This document shows positions 10,854-21,860 of a DNA stretch of 64,000 bases, piece after piece. This stretch comes from Enoplolaimus lenunculus (taxonomy: Eukaryota > Nematoda > Enoplea > Enoplida > Thoracostomopsidae), in the NCBI GenBank assembly GCA_030248215.1, contig JASANG010000293.1, positions 1 through 64,000 of the forward strand. The letters run 5' to 3'. The notes under the pieces were generated by a model. That model saw only the letters and a list, made by a program, of their open reading frames with translations. It had not been told where the DNA came from and searched no databases. Each line of letters starts with the position of its first letter. Within the stretch, counting starts at the first letter, position 1. The position numbers and the translations under genes are program-made.

Positions 10854-11016
10854 CTGCGACTCCGGCTATAACTACGGCAAAATTTGTTGACCTCCGGTTC
10901 CTGTTTTTTACCGCTGATTGTATCCTGGTATTTAAACGATATATTTGATGCCCTATGTCTATATTCATGTTATGAGATCGAGGTTTGTAGATCAAACATG
11001 TCGGTTTCATAGTCAT
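10854..11016 (-). CDS. Possible first coding exon, unidentified
   Basis: On the minus strand an ATG opens 54 codons plus one base that run directly into CGCAG|GTAAAG, a good splice donor. The peptide starts MTMKPTCLIYKPRSHNMN and is basic in the middle (KNRNRRS), then turns mildly hydrophobic (NFAVVIAGVA). No signal peptide or domain is recognised. G+C is above the surroundings, and the frame would otherwise stop six codons past the donor. No second exon was located: candidates lie in the repeat-dense 8-10 kb segment or outside the window. A chance ORF cannot be excluded. Confidence 0.28.
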
Positions 11017-11145
11017 CCAACCTCGAAAAAAATTTTTGAGCAGGTAAGGAAATTAAACCGGAAACAAAGCAGCAACTATATGGACGAGCCTTAAGCAACT
11101 TTCAATCGGTTATGTATAAAAATGCACTTTATTTTTTAGTAAGCA

Positions 11146-11210
11146 CACTGCAAAAAAATGGTGAGTCAAATTGACTATGTCCGAAATAGACTCTGCGGGA
11201 CTTTACGCAA
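11146..11210. mobile_element. Family B MITE, single end only
   Basis: CACTGCAAAAAAATGGTGAG and the following CAAATTGACTATGTCCGAAA match the terminal 45 bases of family B. No opposite end follows, so this is a truncated or solo end. Confidence 0.65.
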
Positions 11211-11489
11211 TTGTATGATTTCAAATAAAATAATAAAGTCCTTCTAAAATTGTAAAAAAGTTGAGTGCATTCATTGATTGTTTTTTCTTTAAAATTTTAG
11301 ACAGCCCGGTGAGTATTCATATGAAAGTTTTATACTTGAACGTTTGTTTTTGTTTTCGCCAATTTGATCACTATGCTTTCCATTTCGGTTATTTTTACCA
11401 GCAGTTGCTTCCATGCTGACTACCGCAATGGCCTCCAACAAACATGTATCACATTTCCTAAATTTTTTTCGCCGTTTAATACTAAAAGC

Positions 11490-11615
11490 AACCCCTGAGC
11501 CTAAGCCTAAACCTAATCGAAGCCTAAGCAAAAAAAATTAGTCTAAAGCTTAAAGCAGACTCTTTTTATGCCCCGCGGCGTGAAAACCGTTCCGGCCCTG
11601 TTCTATACTTGAACC
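11490..11615 (-). mobile_element. Family A fragment, one end lost
   Basis: CCTAAG hexamers lead into the diagnostic AAAAATTAGTCTAAAGCTTA and end CCGGCCCTGTTCTATACTTG. The other half of the array and its terminal repeat are missing. Confidence 0.75.
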
Positions 11616-12432
11616 TATAACATGTATCAATCACTCACACAACCAGAAATAGTTAACTTCGGTGGCTGCATAATTTAATGCAGTACTCTGCGGTCTTATT
11701 CCGTACAACGCGAAAGTTGAACCAAAATTAACATTATTCGGGTAAACTAATTTTTACCGTGAAACCGTACTTAATAAGCAAGTCTCAGTCAAGACCATGC
11801 GATCATGTAACCAACTGCAATAAACAAAAGCATGCAGTGTTTTATTGCACACTTTCAAAAACAGTTTTGGTTTTCAATCAATACTTGTTTAGCAAATAAC
11901 TTTTCACTTTATTTTTGTTTTAAATTCGTGAAATCAACATTAATAAGTTTCGTATTTCAACTGTTAAATAATTTAAAGAAAGTATTCAACTTTTGAGAAA
12001 AAAACCACTTCGAGTTCTAATATTAACCTAAAACTCGTTCTGTGGCACATTTCTGACATTTCAGTCCCCAACTCGCTGTAAAAACACTATTTAAAATACT
12101 TTAGTTATATTTTACTAACTGTTTTAAGTATAAGTGTGCTAAATATAGAGTAAACGTGTGCTTGAAAAATGTAAATAAGTAAAACTACTGCTGTGACTTC
12201 CTGATTAATTAAGTAAATATAAGACTAATAATTTTGTGTTTGCTTACAATTAAGTAAAACTTTGCCAAGCACCATAGTAAGTAAAACCGACACTTAATTC
12301 TGCAAGTCTTATTTAATGTTAAGTACATTTTTTAGTGAGAAGCTGAAAACCAACCAGTACAACTACGTTACAAACCACAGGATTGGTAAATCAACCTGGT
12401 AACCGACTGAGCCACTGCGATATAGAACTTTT
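11616..12432. other. 0.8 kb without recognised gene
   Basis: AT-rich DNA with scattered AAGTAAA and TTAAGTA words, similar in flavour to the foldback at 32,007 but without visible arms. No coding signal is seen. Confidence 0.4.
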
Positions 12433-12643
12433 GGCCCATGTACAGAACAGGGCCGGAACAATAGGCATATTCCTAAGGCTAAGCCTAAGCCTAAGCCCAA
12501 GCGTCTGGATGAGCCTATTCCTAAGCCTAAGCCGAAGCCTAAGCCTAAAGCCTAAGCAAAAAAATAGTCTAAAGGACTGAAGGTTAAACTGACTCTATTA
12601 TAGCCCCTCCGGAAAGCGATCGGCCCTCTTCTATACATGGGCC
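12433..12643 (-). mobile_element. Family A foldback, complete copy
   Basis: The left end is GGCCCATGTACAGAACAGGG and the right end is CCCTCTTCTATACATGGGCC. Between them are two CCTAAG blocks separated by GCGTCTGGATGAGCCTATTC, then AAAAAAATAGTCTAAAGG and TGACTCTATTATAGCCCCTC. The open frame across it is the array read in frame. Confidence 0.9.
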
Positions 12644-12827
12644 GAACTTTTTCCATTACTGTGGTAAATCAAAGATGAAAGAAAATGCAAGCAACCATGC
12701 GGTACAGTGTAAATAGAAATTTACGTGAACCATATAAGTATTGTAGTTAACTTAATAATATATGATGTAACTTTTGTTTACTGTATGCTATACACGAGTG
12801 AGCATGCAACTTATATGCTCAAAATAG

Positions 12828-13028
12828 GATCAGGTCTGGAACAGCCACCCCATACCCCCCCTTTGGGGGGCCCACCCCTAAAGGGGTCCCCACCCTTACC
12901 GGTTGAAACGAAAACCGCTTAAATTTTAAAATGTATTTGGCTTCTCGCTCGCTTCGCTCGTGAGTTTGGGGCCCCCCACCCATGGAATTTGGGGGGAGCC
13001 CCGATCTCTGCCTGCTCCGGCACTGAAT
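12828..13028. mobile_element. Family H GC-rich element
   Basis: It begins CAGGTCTGGAACAGCCACCC and ends CTGCCTGCTCCGGCACTG, a loose inverted repeat. Inside are GGGGGGCCCACCCC, a GCTCGCTTCGCTCGTGAG hairpin and GGGGCCCCCCACCC. Related ends occur at 19,795 and 20,966. Confidence 0.6.
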
Positions 13029-14338
13029 AGGATTACCGTTTTCCGGAGGAACGAAGAACTAAAAACGGGGTGAACTTTTTGCCTAAAACTACAAATTTAA
13101 TTTTTAATTATAAATTGTGCAACAAATTTTCATTTAAAATAGCTAAACCAAAAACCAAAAAATTAGCTGTAAGACATGATATTCCGAGGAATAAGGATTA
13201 TAAAATCTGTAACCCGGAAATTTGCTATTTCAAAACAGGCGGTTTTCAGGCCGTTTCACAACTCTATTGCATATTAGGACAGTTTGAGAAACTTTAGTGT
13301 TCCGATACTTAATCGAACCATCACGCAGATCGCTACACAGTTAATATTTCTCATGGTTCTATACGAAAATAGTCATGTTTATGTGTTTATTTATCCGTTT
13401 TGTATACATATCGAACACACGGAAACCCAGCGTACGAATATGTGTATATAAAAGCTTCCTTCTCATATTCACATGTGTATATACTGTGTTTTAGTAGGGT
13501 CGGCAAGAAGGGCGTATTCAGGATTTGATTTTAGGAGTACATAATCTCATGCAAAATGTTTTGCGATTGACTACAGCGGCTATGAAATTTTTTACACCTT
13601 TTGCACGTTGTTCTATAGCGTGCATAAGTGCGTTTTTTGTCGTCTTCCGATATCGTGTATCGGGATATATGCCACGTAACCCCTTTTATATATGCCCCTA
13701 AACCGGCAAAAGGCTTTTAGACCTAGAGCTTCGGTTCACAAACCAACTACGACGGTATACGGGGTCTAAAGGAGGTTTTTCCATTTTATACTCTACACAA
13801 AATGTAGTCTTTCGTATAGTTTTGTTTCGATGTCTTCATTTTAATCAAATTGATAGCAAGGTTTTTTCATTCTCTTGTTCTTTATCACTACTCTCGGTAT
13901 AATATTGAAACTGTCACAGTTGTCGTAATTGCAGCCGGCCGATTCATGTGTTTACTCTCATGATCAGATAGCGGTTTTGTGGGCGTTTTTTTCTATACCT
14001 GAAACTTTGAATGAATTTTGTATTTAAATCGGTAATTGCTGAACGTTGAGCTATTGTTGCTAATCGTATATCAGAAACGTATACAATTCAGGATTGGCCG
14101 ATATGTCTGCGGAAATTTTTGAAGAAATTAGAAAAAAAACCTATTTTAAAACTTTATAATATAACCTGTTGTATCCTTCGTGTTAAAAACTTTTTATGAG
14201 GTTATTCGTCCTGAAATGAAGCCATAGCTATACCTCTGGCGCAAACTACGAATTAAAAATGATATCAGTCGTAGGAACTATGCAAGTATTGGGTACTTGA
14301 AGGTATTAATATACCATATGCAACTGGGAATTTCTCGG
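13029..14338. other. 1.3 kb without recognised gene
   Basis: No repeat partner seen. A plus-strand frame at 13,536-13,710 (from GATTTGATTTTAG; contains MKFFTPFARCSIACISAF) is open for about 55 codons with a hydrophobic core, but has no donor or poly(A) signal and is not better than chance. Confidence 0.35.
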
Positions 14339-14641
14339 CATATATGTGTCGTGCCTTAAACAGGTTTTTTGGTCCATTTGGCAACTGGGACGTTCCAAAC
14401 GACAATTGGCTGTTCGGGGCAGCACAGGCAATAACTGGAATACAAACTGTTTTCGATTGGAGGATTGTGCAGACCAAACAGCTACTGGAATGCGAACTGT
14501 GTGTGATTGGTTGTTCAGGCTTGACTATGTTCGAGAAAACTGGCTTGCGCAATAAATATTTGGCTACACCACATTTGCAACGTTTGGAACGTCCCAGTTG
14601 CCAACTGGAGCAAATAGCTGTTTGGGGAACGACATATATTT
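14339..14641. mobile_element. Single foldback with about 60-bp arms
   Basis: The left arm ends GGCAACTGGGACGTTCCAAA and the right arm begins the exact reverse complement, TTTGGAACGTCCCAGTTGCC. Pairing extends outward, less exactly, to ATATATGTGTCG facing CGACATATAT. The three overlapping open frames here are explained by the arms and loop. No second copy was seen in the window. Confidence 0.75.
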
Positions 14642-15697
14642 CAGGTGTTTGAAAATTTATGTAAAACTTCAGCTTTTTTATCTGTATGCACTGTTAATTA
14701 CAACCAAAAGCACAAATAATAGGAAAGAAATTTAGGAACATTTGTCTTTCAAAATGTTGTTTTAACCAGCTTGATAAGCATTAGTTTCTCGGCAGTTAAA
14801 CTGTGCTCGTATAAGTAATGGTTAAAAAATTTATATTCTGTTGAAAACTGCAAAAAGTTATTATGTTCATGTGAGAAATGGTCAAAAGCGCAGTATCTGA
14901 TAGTAAAAAGGTTGAAGCGGCACAAACGCAAGTGCTCAACATATAAATTCTTGAATAGTCCTCATGAACGAAGCGGTCTACAAGCGAAATGCAATTTTAG
15001 TACTTTATACAAATATTAACTTTACTGGTAATTTATAACATTCCATGTTCGGTTTTGTCTTATACGGAAAGGTTTCTGGCGGTAAAACGGGAGCAGCAGC
15101 ATCCGCTCCGGTGTTGTCACGCCAATGAAAATACACCATAGCCAGCTCAGCTCGCTTTTCCCAGCGGGACATAAAAGGGTTTTCGTTGACTTACATACAC
15201 ACAAGGTTGAAAACTTTCTTGGACAGGGCGGGGCACTTTTCACCTTGGCTGTGTGCTGTGTTGCTGTAGAATTTATAATTTTAGCACGTTCTTTGCCTTT
15301 GCAAACGGTAGTAGCACTAAAATCACTTCTAATTAACATATATTTAACCGATTTCTGATGAATACTCTTATACGCTGCATTTCCGCGGCTCCATTTTAAC
15401 TAAATCGCTTATAGGTAATACTCTATCATTTAACTAAAAAGCATTAGCGTTGCTTTGTATGAACAGCACCACAAAGGTTTTAAATTTCTCTATCAATAAC
15501 TCTAAATAAACATACAACGTTGTTGTTTTCGTTCGTCAAATGATTTGAGTTTTTTAACTGAAATGCTAAGGATATCTGTATGCAATACAGTGTTCAAAAA
15601 TAAATGATTGCTGAAAGGTTCGAGTCAAAAGGTTTCAGGAAACTTTTACCGATTTTGCTTTGTAAACTTAACAACTGTTTTTCAAAACATATTCCTA
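14642..15697. other. 1 kb without recognised gene or repeat
   Basis: AT-rich. Opposed open frames at 15,022-15,339 (minus) and 15,125-15,358 (plus) cover a slightly GC-richer patch. Neither has splice-like borders or a recognisable motif. Confidence 0.35.
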
Positions 15698-15905
15698 CAC
15701 TGCAAAAAACGGTGAGTCAAATTGACTATCTCAGAAATAGGCTCAACGGACTACACAAACTGTGCCAAATTCAACTCCGACAGAGTCAGTTTCGGCTCAC
15801 TGAGTCTGACCTGTGAATTTGGCGCAGTCGAATTTAACTCAGTTTGTGTAGTCCCATGGAGCCTATTTCGGAGAGACTCAATTTGACTCACCATTTTTTG
15901 CTGTG
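15698..15905. mobile_element. Family B MITE, complete, TA-flanked
   Basis: The terminal repeats CACTGCAAAAAACGGTGAGT and ACTCACCATTTTTTGCTGTG flank 208 bases, with TA outside both ends. The interior is itself near-palindromic (GACTACACAAACTG facing CAGTTTGTGTAGTCC), so the whole element folds back on itself. Confidence 0.9.
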
Positions 15906-16031
15906 TAGAGCAGGAAAGGTAATTCACAGTAATAATGTCCGCAAAAGACACTGATTTTGTCTTATACATACACACAGGGGCAGCTGTGATATAAGGGCCA
16001 CTAAGCATAGGAACTTGTGATGTCTGGTTGT

Positions 16032-16600
16032 ATGAATTGAGTATGTTTTTTTGTTTCTCAGAGTAACGAACCTTCTTAGGGCGGCTTCTCCTTAGGATGT
16101 TCGTTACATTGAGAAATAAATATTACTCAATTGATACTAAAACACTTGATATCAATTGAGTATATATTTTCTTAGTTTCTCAACGTAACGAATGTAGCAA
16201 ACCTTCTGAGGGCATCTTGTAAGGATGTTCGTTACATTGAGAAACAAATTATACTCAATTGATACTAAAAACACTTGATATCAATTGAGTATATATTTTC
16301 TTAGTTTCTCAACGTAACGAATATAACGAACGTCCTTTAGGACTTCTCCTTAGAATTTTCGTTACATTGAGAAACAAATTATACTCAATCGATAATAAAA
16401 ACCCGTGATATCAATTGAGTATTTTCTTAGTTTCTCAAAGTAACGAATACAACGAACCTTCATATGGCATCTCCTACAGATATTCGTTACATTGAGAAAC
16501 AAATTACACTCAATTGATACTGAAAAACACTTGTTATCAATTGAGTATATATTTTCTTTTAGTCGCTCAATGTAACGAATACATCGAACCATCTTAGGGC
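16032..16600. repeat. Tandem array, about 128-bp unit of nested palindromes
   Basis: The word TCAATTGAGT recurs at 16,152, 16,281, 16,411 and 16,538, with a diverged first instance at 16,032. Spacings are about 120, 129, 130 and 127. Each unit folds: TATCAATTGAGTATA pairs with ATACTCAATTGATA, and within that GTTTCTCAACGTAACGAA pairs with TTCGTTACATTGAGAAAC. The loop differs between units. Open frames in it are short and incidental. Confidence 0.9.
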
Positions 16601-17109
16601 ATCTGCTGAAGAGGTTCTAAGGCGTGCGACACCATTTAAGGTTTTTGCGGTGAAGCAGATGCTGTTCGTTGTCAAAAATAAAAATAAATTCTATAAACTT
16701 TTTCTGTGTCTCATACATTTTTGTCTGTGTCTGGCGAGTCTTCTATTTCGCGTACACTTTTCTTTCAACCGACCGGTAATCTCATTTTGTGTTCAAACCT
16801 GAATACTTTTGAACCTTGTAAGGAAAACAACCATCATTTTTAATTTATTAGTATGCTAATTGAAAAATTCATTGTGTATAAACCTCCTAATATTCTCACG
16901 GTTAGAATTTATATACTTTTACGACTAACTTCGATCGGTTTGAAATTTCAACACTGAATGGGATATTTTCAACAAGTCTTTAGTTTATGTTAAATGAAAA
17001 AAGCAATGCATGAAATAATATTATGAATAAGTGTTTGCCGTGCGCTTGACTTGTCTTTTGGCAATCACAATCCAGCGGTTTCTTAGTTATTAAGATTTAT
17101 CGTACGCTC
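16601..17109. other. Stretch without recognised gene
   Basis: AT-rich, no repeat partner and no splice-bordered open frame seen. Confidence 0.4.
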
Positions 17110-17331
17110 CACATCGCAAAAAATGGTAAGTCAAATTGATTATCTCCGAAATAGGCTCTACGGGACTATACAAATTGGATAAAATTCAACTCCGCCAGAG
17201 TCAAATTCGACCTACTGAGCGATTTGGGTGAATCAAATTTGACACTGGCGCAGTCGTACTTGACTCAGTTTGTGTAGCGCGGAAAAGCCTATTTCGGAGA
17301 GAGTCAATTGACTCACCATTTTTTGGCAGTG
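17110..17331. mobile_element. Family B MITE, complete
   Basis: The left end is CACATCGCAAAAAATGGTAA and the right end ACTCACCATTTTTTGGCAGT, followed by a TA. Interior landmarks ACTCCGCCAGAGTC and TGACTCAGTTTGTGTAG match other copies. Confidence 0.85.
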
Positions 17332-17463
17332 TAGTTTATATTTTTTGCGTCAATGTTATCGACTTCATTGGCTGAAAGGATTTTGAAACTTTGTTCGATA
17401 CACAGTTCAGTTGTGACGTACCGTATGTCAGAATATATACAGTATTTACACAAATTTCGTAAC

Positions 17464-17875
17464 CATTGGGTGTCTAATTGTCGGGTTCGTCGAGATGTTT
17501 AGCGACAAGTTGTCGGTCAATGAGTTGTAGGGTGAGAAAGTGTCGTGATATCAAGCCCGTAACCAGCTCGTCTAGCTAGAGGGGGGGCTAAAAATTTTGC
17601 AGGAGGGGCATTCAAGGGTTTGAAATGAGTTAAAGCAAGGATGAAAACTTTCTAGGGGGGAGCCGAAATTTTCCCCGGGGGGGGGCTGAGCCCCCAAGCC
17701 CGTTTTGGTTACGGGCCCGCGTGATATATGCAAAACATTGTATCGTGAATATTCGTCAAACCACTTGACTTCGCCGACTCGACAATTCGTCGCCTATCGT
17801 TATGCTTACGCTTTAGGATCACGCTTTAGGTATATGATTTGATTTCTTCATAGGCTTTCGGACACTGTTGTTCGA
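17464..17875. mobile_element. Family K element interrupted by a D insertion
   Basis: The left part has TTAGCGACAAGTTGTCGG. The right part has CGACTCGACAATTCGTCGCC and GTTATGCTTACGCTTTAGG. The same motifs occur uninterrupted at 48,655 and 61,848. The D element (17,554-17,719) sits between GTGATATC and GTGATATA, so about 8 bases are repeated either side of it. Confidence 0.55.
17554..17719 (+). mobile_element. Family D element nested in K
   Basis: It starts GCCCGTAACCAGCTCGTCTA and ends TTTTGGTTACGGGCCCGC, with GGCATTCAAGGGTTTGAAAT and GGGGGGGGCTGAGCCCCC inside. Near-identical 8-mers GTGATATC and GTGATATA border it and may be its target-site duplication. Confidence 0.8.
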
Positions 17876-18125
17876 TCAAGTAACACCACTGTATAGATGT
17901 AAAAATAAAAAAGTCAACTGAATTCGGGAGACCTGAGACAACTGGTATTTGGCGTTAACGTTTTTCATGCATTGTTTCTCTGGTTTAAAACAATCATAAA
18001 TTTTTCTGTTCGTTTCTTTTTACCCTGTTTGTACACCAGTATTGGTTTGGTTTTCAGGTTTATATGCAAAGCTGTTAAAAGCACATTCAATACTAAAAAT
18101 GGACCGATTCGCTATGGTATTGGAG

Positions 18126-18299
18126 CGCTCCCGTAGCCAGAGAGATGCCACGGGGAAGGGGGTCCAGCCTCCCTGCATAAATGTTGCCCCAACCCCCCAG
18201 AAAATTTTCAATCTTGCTTGCAACTCATTGATAACCCTTGTATGCCGTTCATGAACAATTGTTCGCTCATTATAGCGAGGTGAGCTGGCTACGGGCCTG
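18126..18299 (-). mobile_element. Family D element
   Basis: Reversed copy: CCCGTAGCCAGAGAGATGCC at the left, AGGTGAGCTGGCTACGGGCC at the right, and TTTTCAATCTTGCTTGCAAC in the middle. The open frames on both strands here are by-products. Confidence 0.8.
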
Positions 18300-18830
18300 C
18301 GATTGAATCCGGCGAGAATGTGCAAAAGGGTGCAAGTGTTCCCCCTGGTTTCTTTGAACAGTGTTTAGGGTAAAAAATTGGCCAATTTACAGCAGCTTAT
18401 TTAACATTTTACGCTATTGGAACCGTCCAGCACACCCCTAAACCATATTTTGTCGGCGGCCGTGTGATCTAGTATATATGTATATGAAATGTTTATATCC
18501 TATGATCCCATCATATGCATGTATTTATTTATACACCCGTCATGTTTTTAAAACATCTAAAGGTTCGTTGTAAAATTGAATTTTTTTGAAAATTTGAATT
18601 TGTTTATAATTAATTGTTTAAATCTACACTTTTTCGATGTTGAAACAGAACTCAGTTTATTTGTGAAAGCGTAGGAACAATAGAGGCGGATCCTGTGTAA
18701 AATTTCGTAGAGATACGGAATCAAAGCATCGCTGAACTTTGTAGATATATAAGATAGTAAGGTTGTTGCGAGAAGTTTTGTTTTGCACATTGAGAGAACA
18801 ATTTTTGCAGAAACGTCGGAATGTTCGCAC
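18300..18830. other. Stretch without recognised gene
   Basis: AT-rich, with a short GC patch at 18,430-18,460 (TTTTGTCGGCGGCCGTG). Minus-strand frames extending in from the D element at 18,831 have no independent support. Confidence 0.4.
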
Positions 18831-18994
18831 GGACCCGTAGCCAAGGGGAGCTCGTTGGCAGGGGAGCTCTGCCCCCCAGGAGAAATTTTGTTCCCCCATA
18901 GACGACTTTTTGTAAGTCATTGAAAATCATTGAATGCCCCTGACGAAAATTTTTTGCCCCCGACCTTAGCAAGGTAAGCTCTACTACGGGACTG
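18831..18994 (-). mobile_element. Family D element
   Basis: GGACCCGTAGCCAAGGGGAG begins it, GGGGAGCTCTGCCCCCCAGG follows, and GCAAGGTAAGCTCTACTACG ends it. TCATTGAAAATCATTGAATG is the shared middle block. Confidence 0.75.
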
Positions 18995-19209
18995 CCTTCA
19001 CATCAAAACATAACACATTTTTGGGAATAATATGTGTGTAAATTGATTTCTTTAGCTAGCATCTATACCTACTAAAATGAAATAAATTTAAGGATCTTAA
19101 GACAACTGATTAGACTTGTGTCTGCACAGCCGGCGTTAAGATAGTCGGCTCCCACAAACACGTCCGAAGGATCGCCAGTAAAATGTTTCACAGCTGTATA
19201 ATTTGTGGT

Positions 19210-19292
19210 CCGCAAAAAATAATTTGGCTGGGGCCCGCAAAGGGTCGGGCCCCCAACTGTGGGTTTGAAGGCGCTTCTGCCGGTACTGCTTG
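19210..19292. mobile_element. Family H fragment
   Basis: GGGGCCCGCAAAGGGTCGGG and CTTCTGCCGGTACTGC resemble the inner hairpin and end of the H copies at 12,828 and 19,795. Too worn for firm borders. Confidence 0.4.
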
Positions 19293-19794
19293 TCTGACGG
19301 ATTTTAATTGAGCGAATATATCTGATATATTGTTTCAGCCCAACGCCTGTTTTCGAAAAACACACAAAACGAATTGTCTAATATTCAAGACAACTTGTCC
19401 GCAATTTAACGCAATTATGTCTTAATGCAGACTCCAGAAATATTTGTCTTGAAATCCAGACTTTTATTTCTAAAAATTTACAAAATGATGGGTGTGAATT
19501 TTAAGACTTCGTTTCATATACTAAGACAAATATTTCTAAACACAAGATTCGTTTTCGAGATTTTCCAGACATATAAGCCTTATAAATTTTGTAGGAAGAA
19601 AAACACACCAGGTAAAGCGAACTAGAAGTCAGACTTAATTTGAGCATAATAATGATACAAATTGTTAATTTAGCGAGGTTCTAGCGCTGGGAATCCGATT
19701 CCTTAAGCTCAACAAGATCTGCCCTTGACGAAGGTGCAATTTAACTTTTACTGTAACCAAAATTGACATAAACAGAAAACACACTTTCTTGGCC

Positions 19795-19996
19795 GCAGTG
19801 CCGGAGCAGACAGGAGTAGGTGCTCCGACTGAACTTCGGGATGGGTGCCCCCAAATTCGCAAGCGAAGCGTGCGACAAGCCAGACGCATTTTGAAACTTC
19901 GACGGTTTTTGTTACAGCCGGTTTATGGGGTACCCAAATGGCGAGTATGGGGGGGGTTGCTGCTTCGGGTCTGCGTGGCCGCCTCCCCGGCAGAAT
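19795..19996. mobile_element. Family H GC-rich element
   Basis: It begins CAGTGCCGGAGCAGACAGGA and contains AATTCGCAAGCGAAGCGTGC, a hairpin-prone motif like GCTCGCTTCGCTCGTGAG of the copy at 12,828, then GGGGGGGTTGCTGCTTCGGG. The overlapping open frames in three registers are artefacts of its high G+C. Confidence 0.55.
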
Positions 19997-20548
19997 GATT
20001 ACCTACTTTTTACGAGTATGCTTCTTCAGCAAAAAGTTGTTCAGGGCAGACAGGGGGCACAACTGCGTTACACCCTCCGCACATATTTGTCAGACACCAG
20101 TTTGTAGGTCATAAATTATTACTGAACGTATAATAGGCAGGTGTAGACAACTTGGTTCCCTTTGATGTCCACAGTTTGCTTGGTTGCTGCTATTTAGCAG
20201 ACGGATAATTTTGTGTTTAGTTCAGCCTGTTCCTGTCTGATATACCTAGTATCCGGTCGTATTTAAGCTTCGACAGAAACTTTACCATCTCAGAGGTCAA
20301 GATGTGTTCGGATACACTTGCCACGGCACTGGCTAACCTGTACAGTTTAACCTGATGCGTGTCGCTGTTGCATTCTTTTAAACTTTAGGCTTTTGGGTTT
20401 TATAGTTCCGCAGATATGTTTTTGTTCCTTCATGATTCTGTGTTCTAAAAGCGTGACCCCGTAATTAAAAAATTACCACAGGAGGAAGGTGCGGGCGGGT
20501 ATGATTTTTTTAATTTCTTGCAACATATCAATAAACGCTAAATATAGT
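19997..20548. other. Stretch without recognised gene
   Basis: Mixed composition. A short ATG frame at 20,301 (MCSDTLATALANLYSLT, then stop) follows GTATTTAAGC by about 45 bases, which could mimic a promoter and start, but it is only 17 codons. Confidence 0.3.
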
Positions 20549-20722
20549 CTACGGGCCAGTACCCAATCAGGACCAGGGGGAGGGAAGATTCAGCCACCCC
20601 TGACAAAATTCTGCCCCTCTAGAGTATTTTCAACCTTGCTTGTAACTCATTGAAAACCCTTGAATGCCCGTCCTGAAAATTTTTTAGCCTCCCTAGCAAG
20701 GTGAGCTGGCTACGCGAGCCTG
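20549..20722 (-). mobile_element. Family D element
   Basis: The interior is typical of D (AACTCATTGAAAACCCTTGA, CCTGAAAATTTTTTAGCC) and the right end GCAAGGTGAGCTGGCTACG is clear. The left end is fused to CAATCAGGACCAGGGGG, which resembles the start of family H. Confidence 0.7.
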
Positions 20723-20965
20723 ATAGTGTACTAGGAACCATATTGGTGTAATCAAACCGCATACGCTGCCCAATACAGCGTTTTATTTAACCATAAAAAC
20801 ATGAATATTCACTGTTTACGCTGATACCATACCACAGCGACAGATTTAGGCATTCGGACTGAAATTCACATATGAAGCCTGGTTAGCGTAGGTTTGTTCC
20901 TATACAACCATACAGCGATTTTATTTCATGTATAAAGAACCATTTGCAATAATAATCTATGCCAA

Positions 20966-21052
20966 TCAGGACCGGAGCAGCCGCCCCCAGTACCCCCATT
21001 TGGGCCCCCAATGGCGGATCCATGTGGGGCCGCCCCGGCCGTAGCCCCCCAA
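20966..21052. mobile_element. Composite H/G fragment
   Basis: CAGGACCGGAGCAGCCGCCC opens as in H, then CAATGGCGGATCCATGTGGG reads as the end of a G element, followed by GGCCGCCCCGGCCGTAGCCC. It looks like one element inserted in, or recombined with, the other. Confidence 0.5.
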
Positions 21053-21589
21053 CACCATCTCAACAAAAATTATATAGGGTGTCAATTGCTGTTCTACGCT
21101 GTTCCGAAAATAGCAGGCAGTTCTAACTCATTCAAAAACAGAAACAGATGTTGGTGAACCTGACTGGAATTTGCTTTTTCAAAACTGAAATGGCTTCCGA
21201 ATCCGAGCTTTTAAATATGTGCCTGTTTGAAACCAAATCTGAACTTATATTGCCGCCCTATTGTTTAGACCATTTCTACTAAGTACAGCAGCACAAATTT
21301 CACGTTATTGTAGCAATTCCAATCCTTGTTCACGTAAACTTCATAAAATATAATCATTTTGACGAAACCGGTAGGTTTAAAATGAAATTTCGGCTGAATT
21401 TGTTAGCCCCCGATCGACTGTGAAATTTGATGTTTGTTATCTTCAGCGTAGATATTGTTTAAAACTTATCATCGAAGAGCAAAAGGTTGTGCAATGTTTA
21501 CAAGTGTTTGCCTTAAGCAGACAGAACCATTTCACAGCTTACTTCGTTCTACAAATAAAATACCAGTTTCAAGCGGTACTTCTTAATAT
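21053..21589. other. Stretch without recognised gene
   Basis: AT-rich, no repeat partner, no convincing coding signal. Confidence 0.4.
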
Positions 21590-21860
21590 TTAACCCTTTC
21601 TCACGAGAATATTTTCTATTTCCCCTGAGACCTACTTTTATGCTAGGATTCGAACTCCGGTGACTGGAGTGGGAGGCGTATACCATCACCAGTCAGCTAT
21701 AGGAGCTTGACGCTCGAGCCCGAGGGGGCTCTCACGTCTTGTGGTGATTTAGTACTATGTATACGTGCTGCAATTGTTCAACACGGTGCGATATATATTA
21801 TTTAACGCATATACACTGCGCTAAGTTGCCTATAGGCAACTCAATGTGAGAAGGGGTTAA
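21590..21860 (-). mobile_element. Family E: tRNA-headed element, complete
   Basis: On the minus strand it carries a tRNA-like head with box A (TATAGCTGACTGGTGATGG) and box B (GGAGTTCGAATCCTAGC), the two internal RNA polymerase III promoter parts. The outer ends are inverted repeats (TTAACCCTTTCTCAC and GTGAGAAGGGGTTAA), which is unusual for a SINE. GTTGCCTATAGGCAAC near one end is palindromic. Confidence 0.85.

Noticed and set aside
12383-12580. Frame with Leu-Ser-Leu repeats as a repetitive protein
   Set aside because: It is the CCTAAG array of an A element read in frame; the same happens at 29,139, 49,325, 51,882 and 59,172.
16032-16600. CRISPR-like array
   Set aside because: Units are about 128 bases, palindromic throughout and without unique spacers; the host is clearly eukaryotic.
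19789-20114. Three overlapping frames of 60-89 codons
   Set aside because: They read the same GC-rich H element in different registers.
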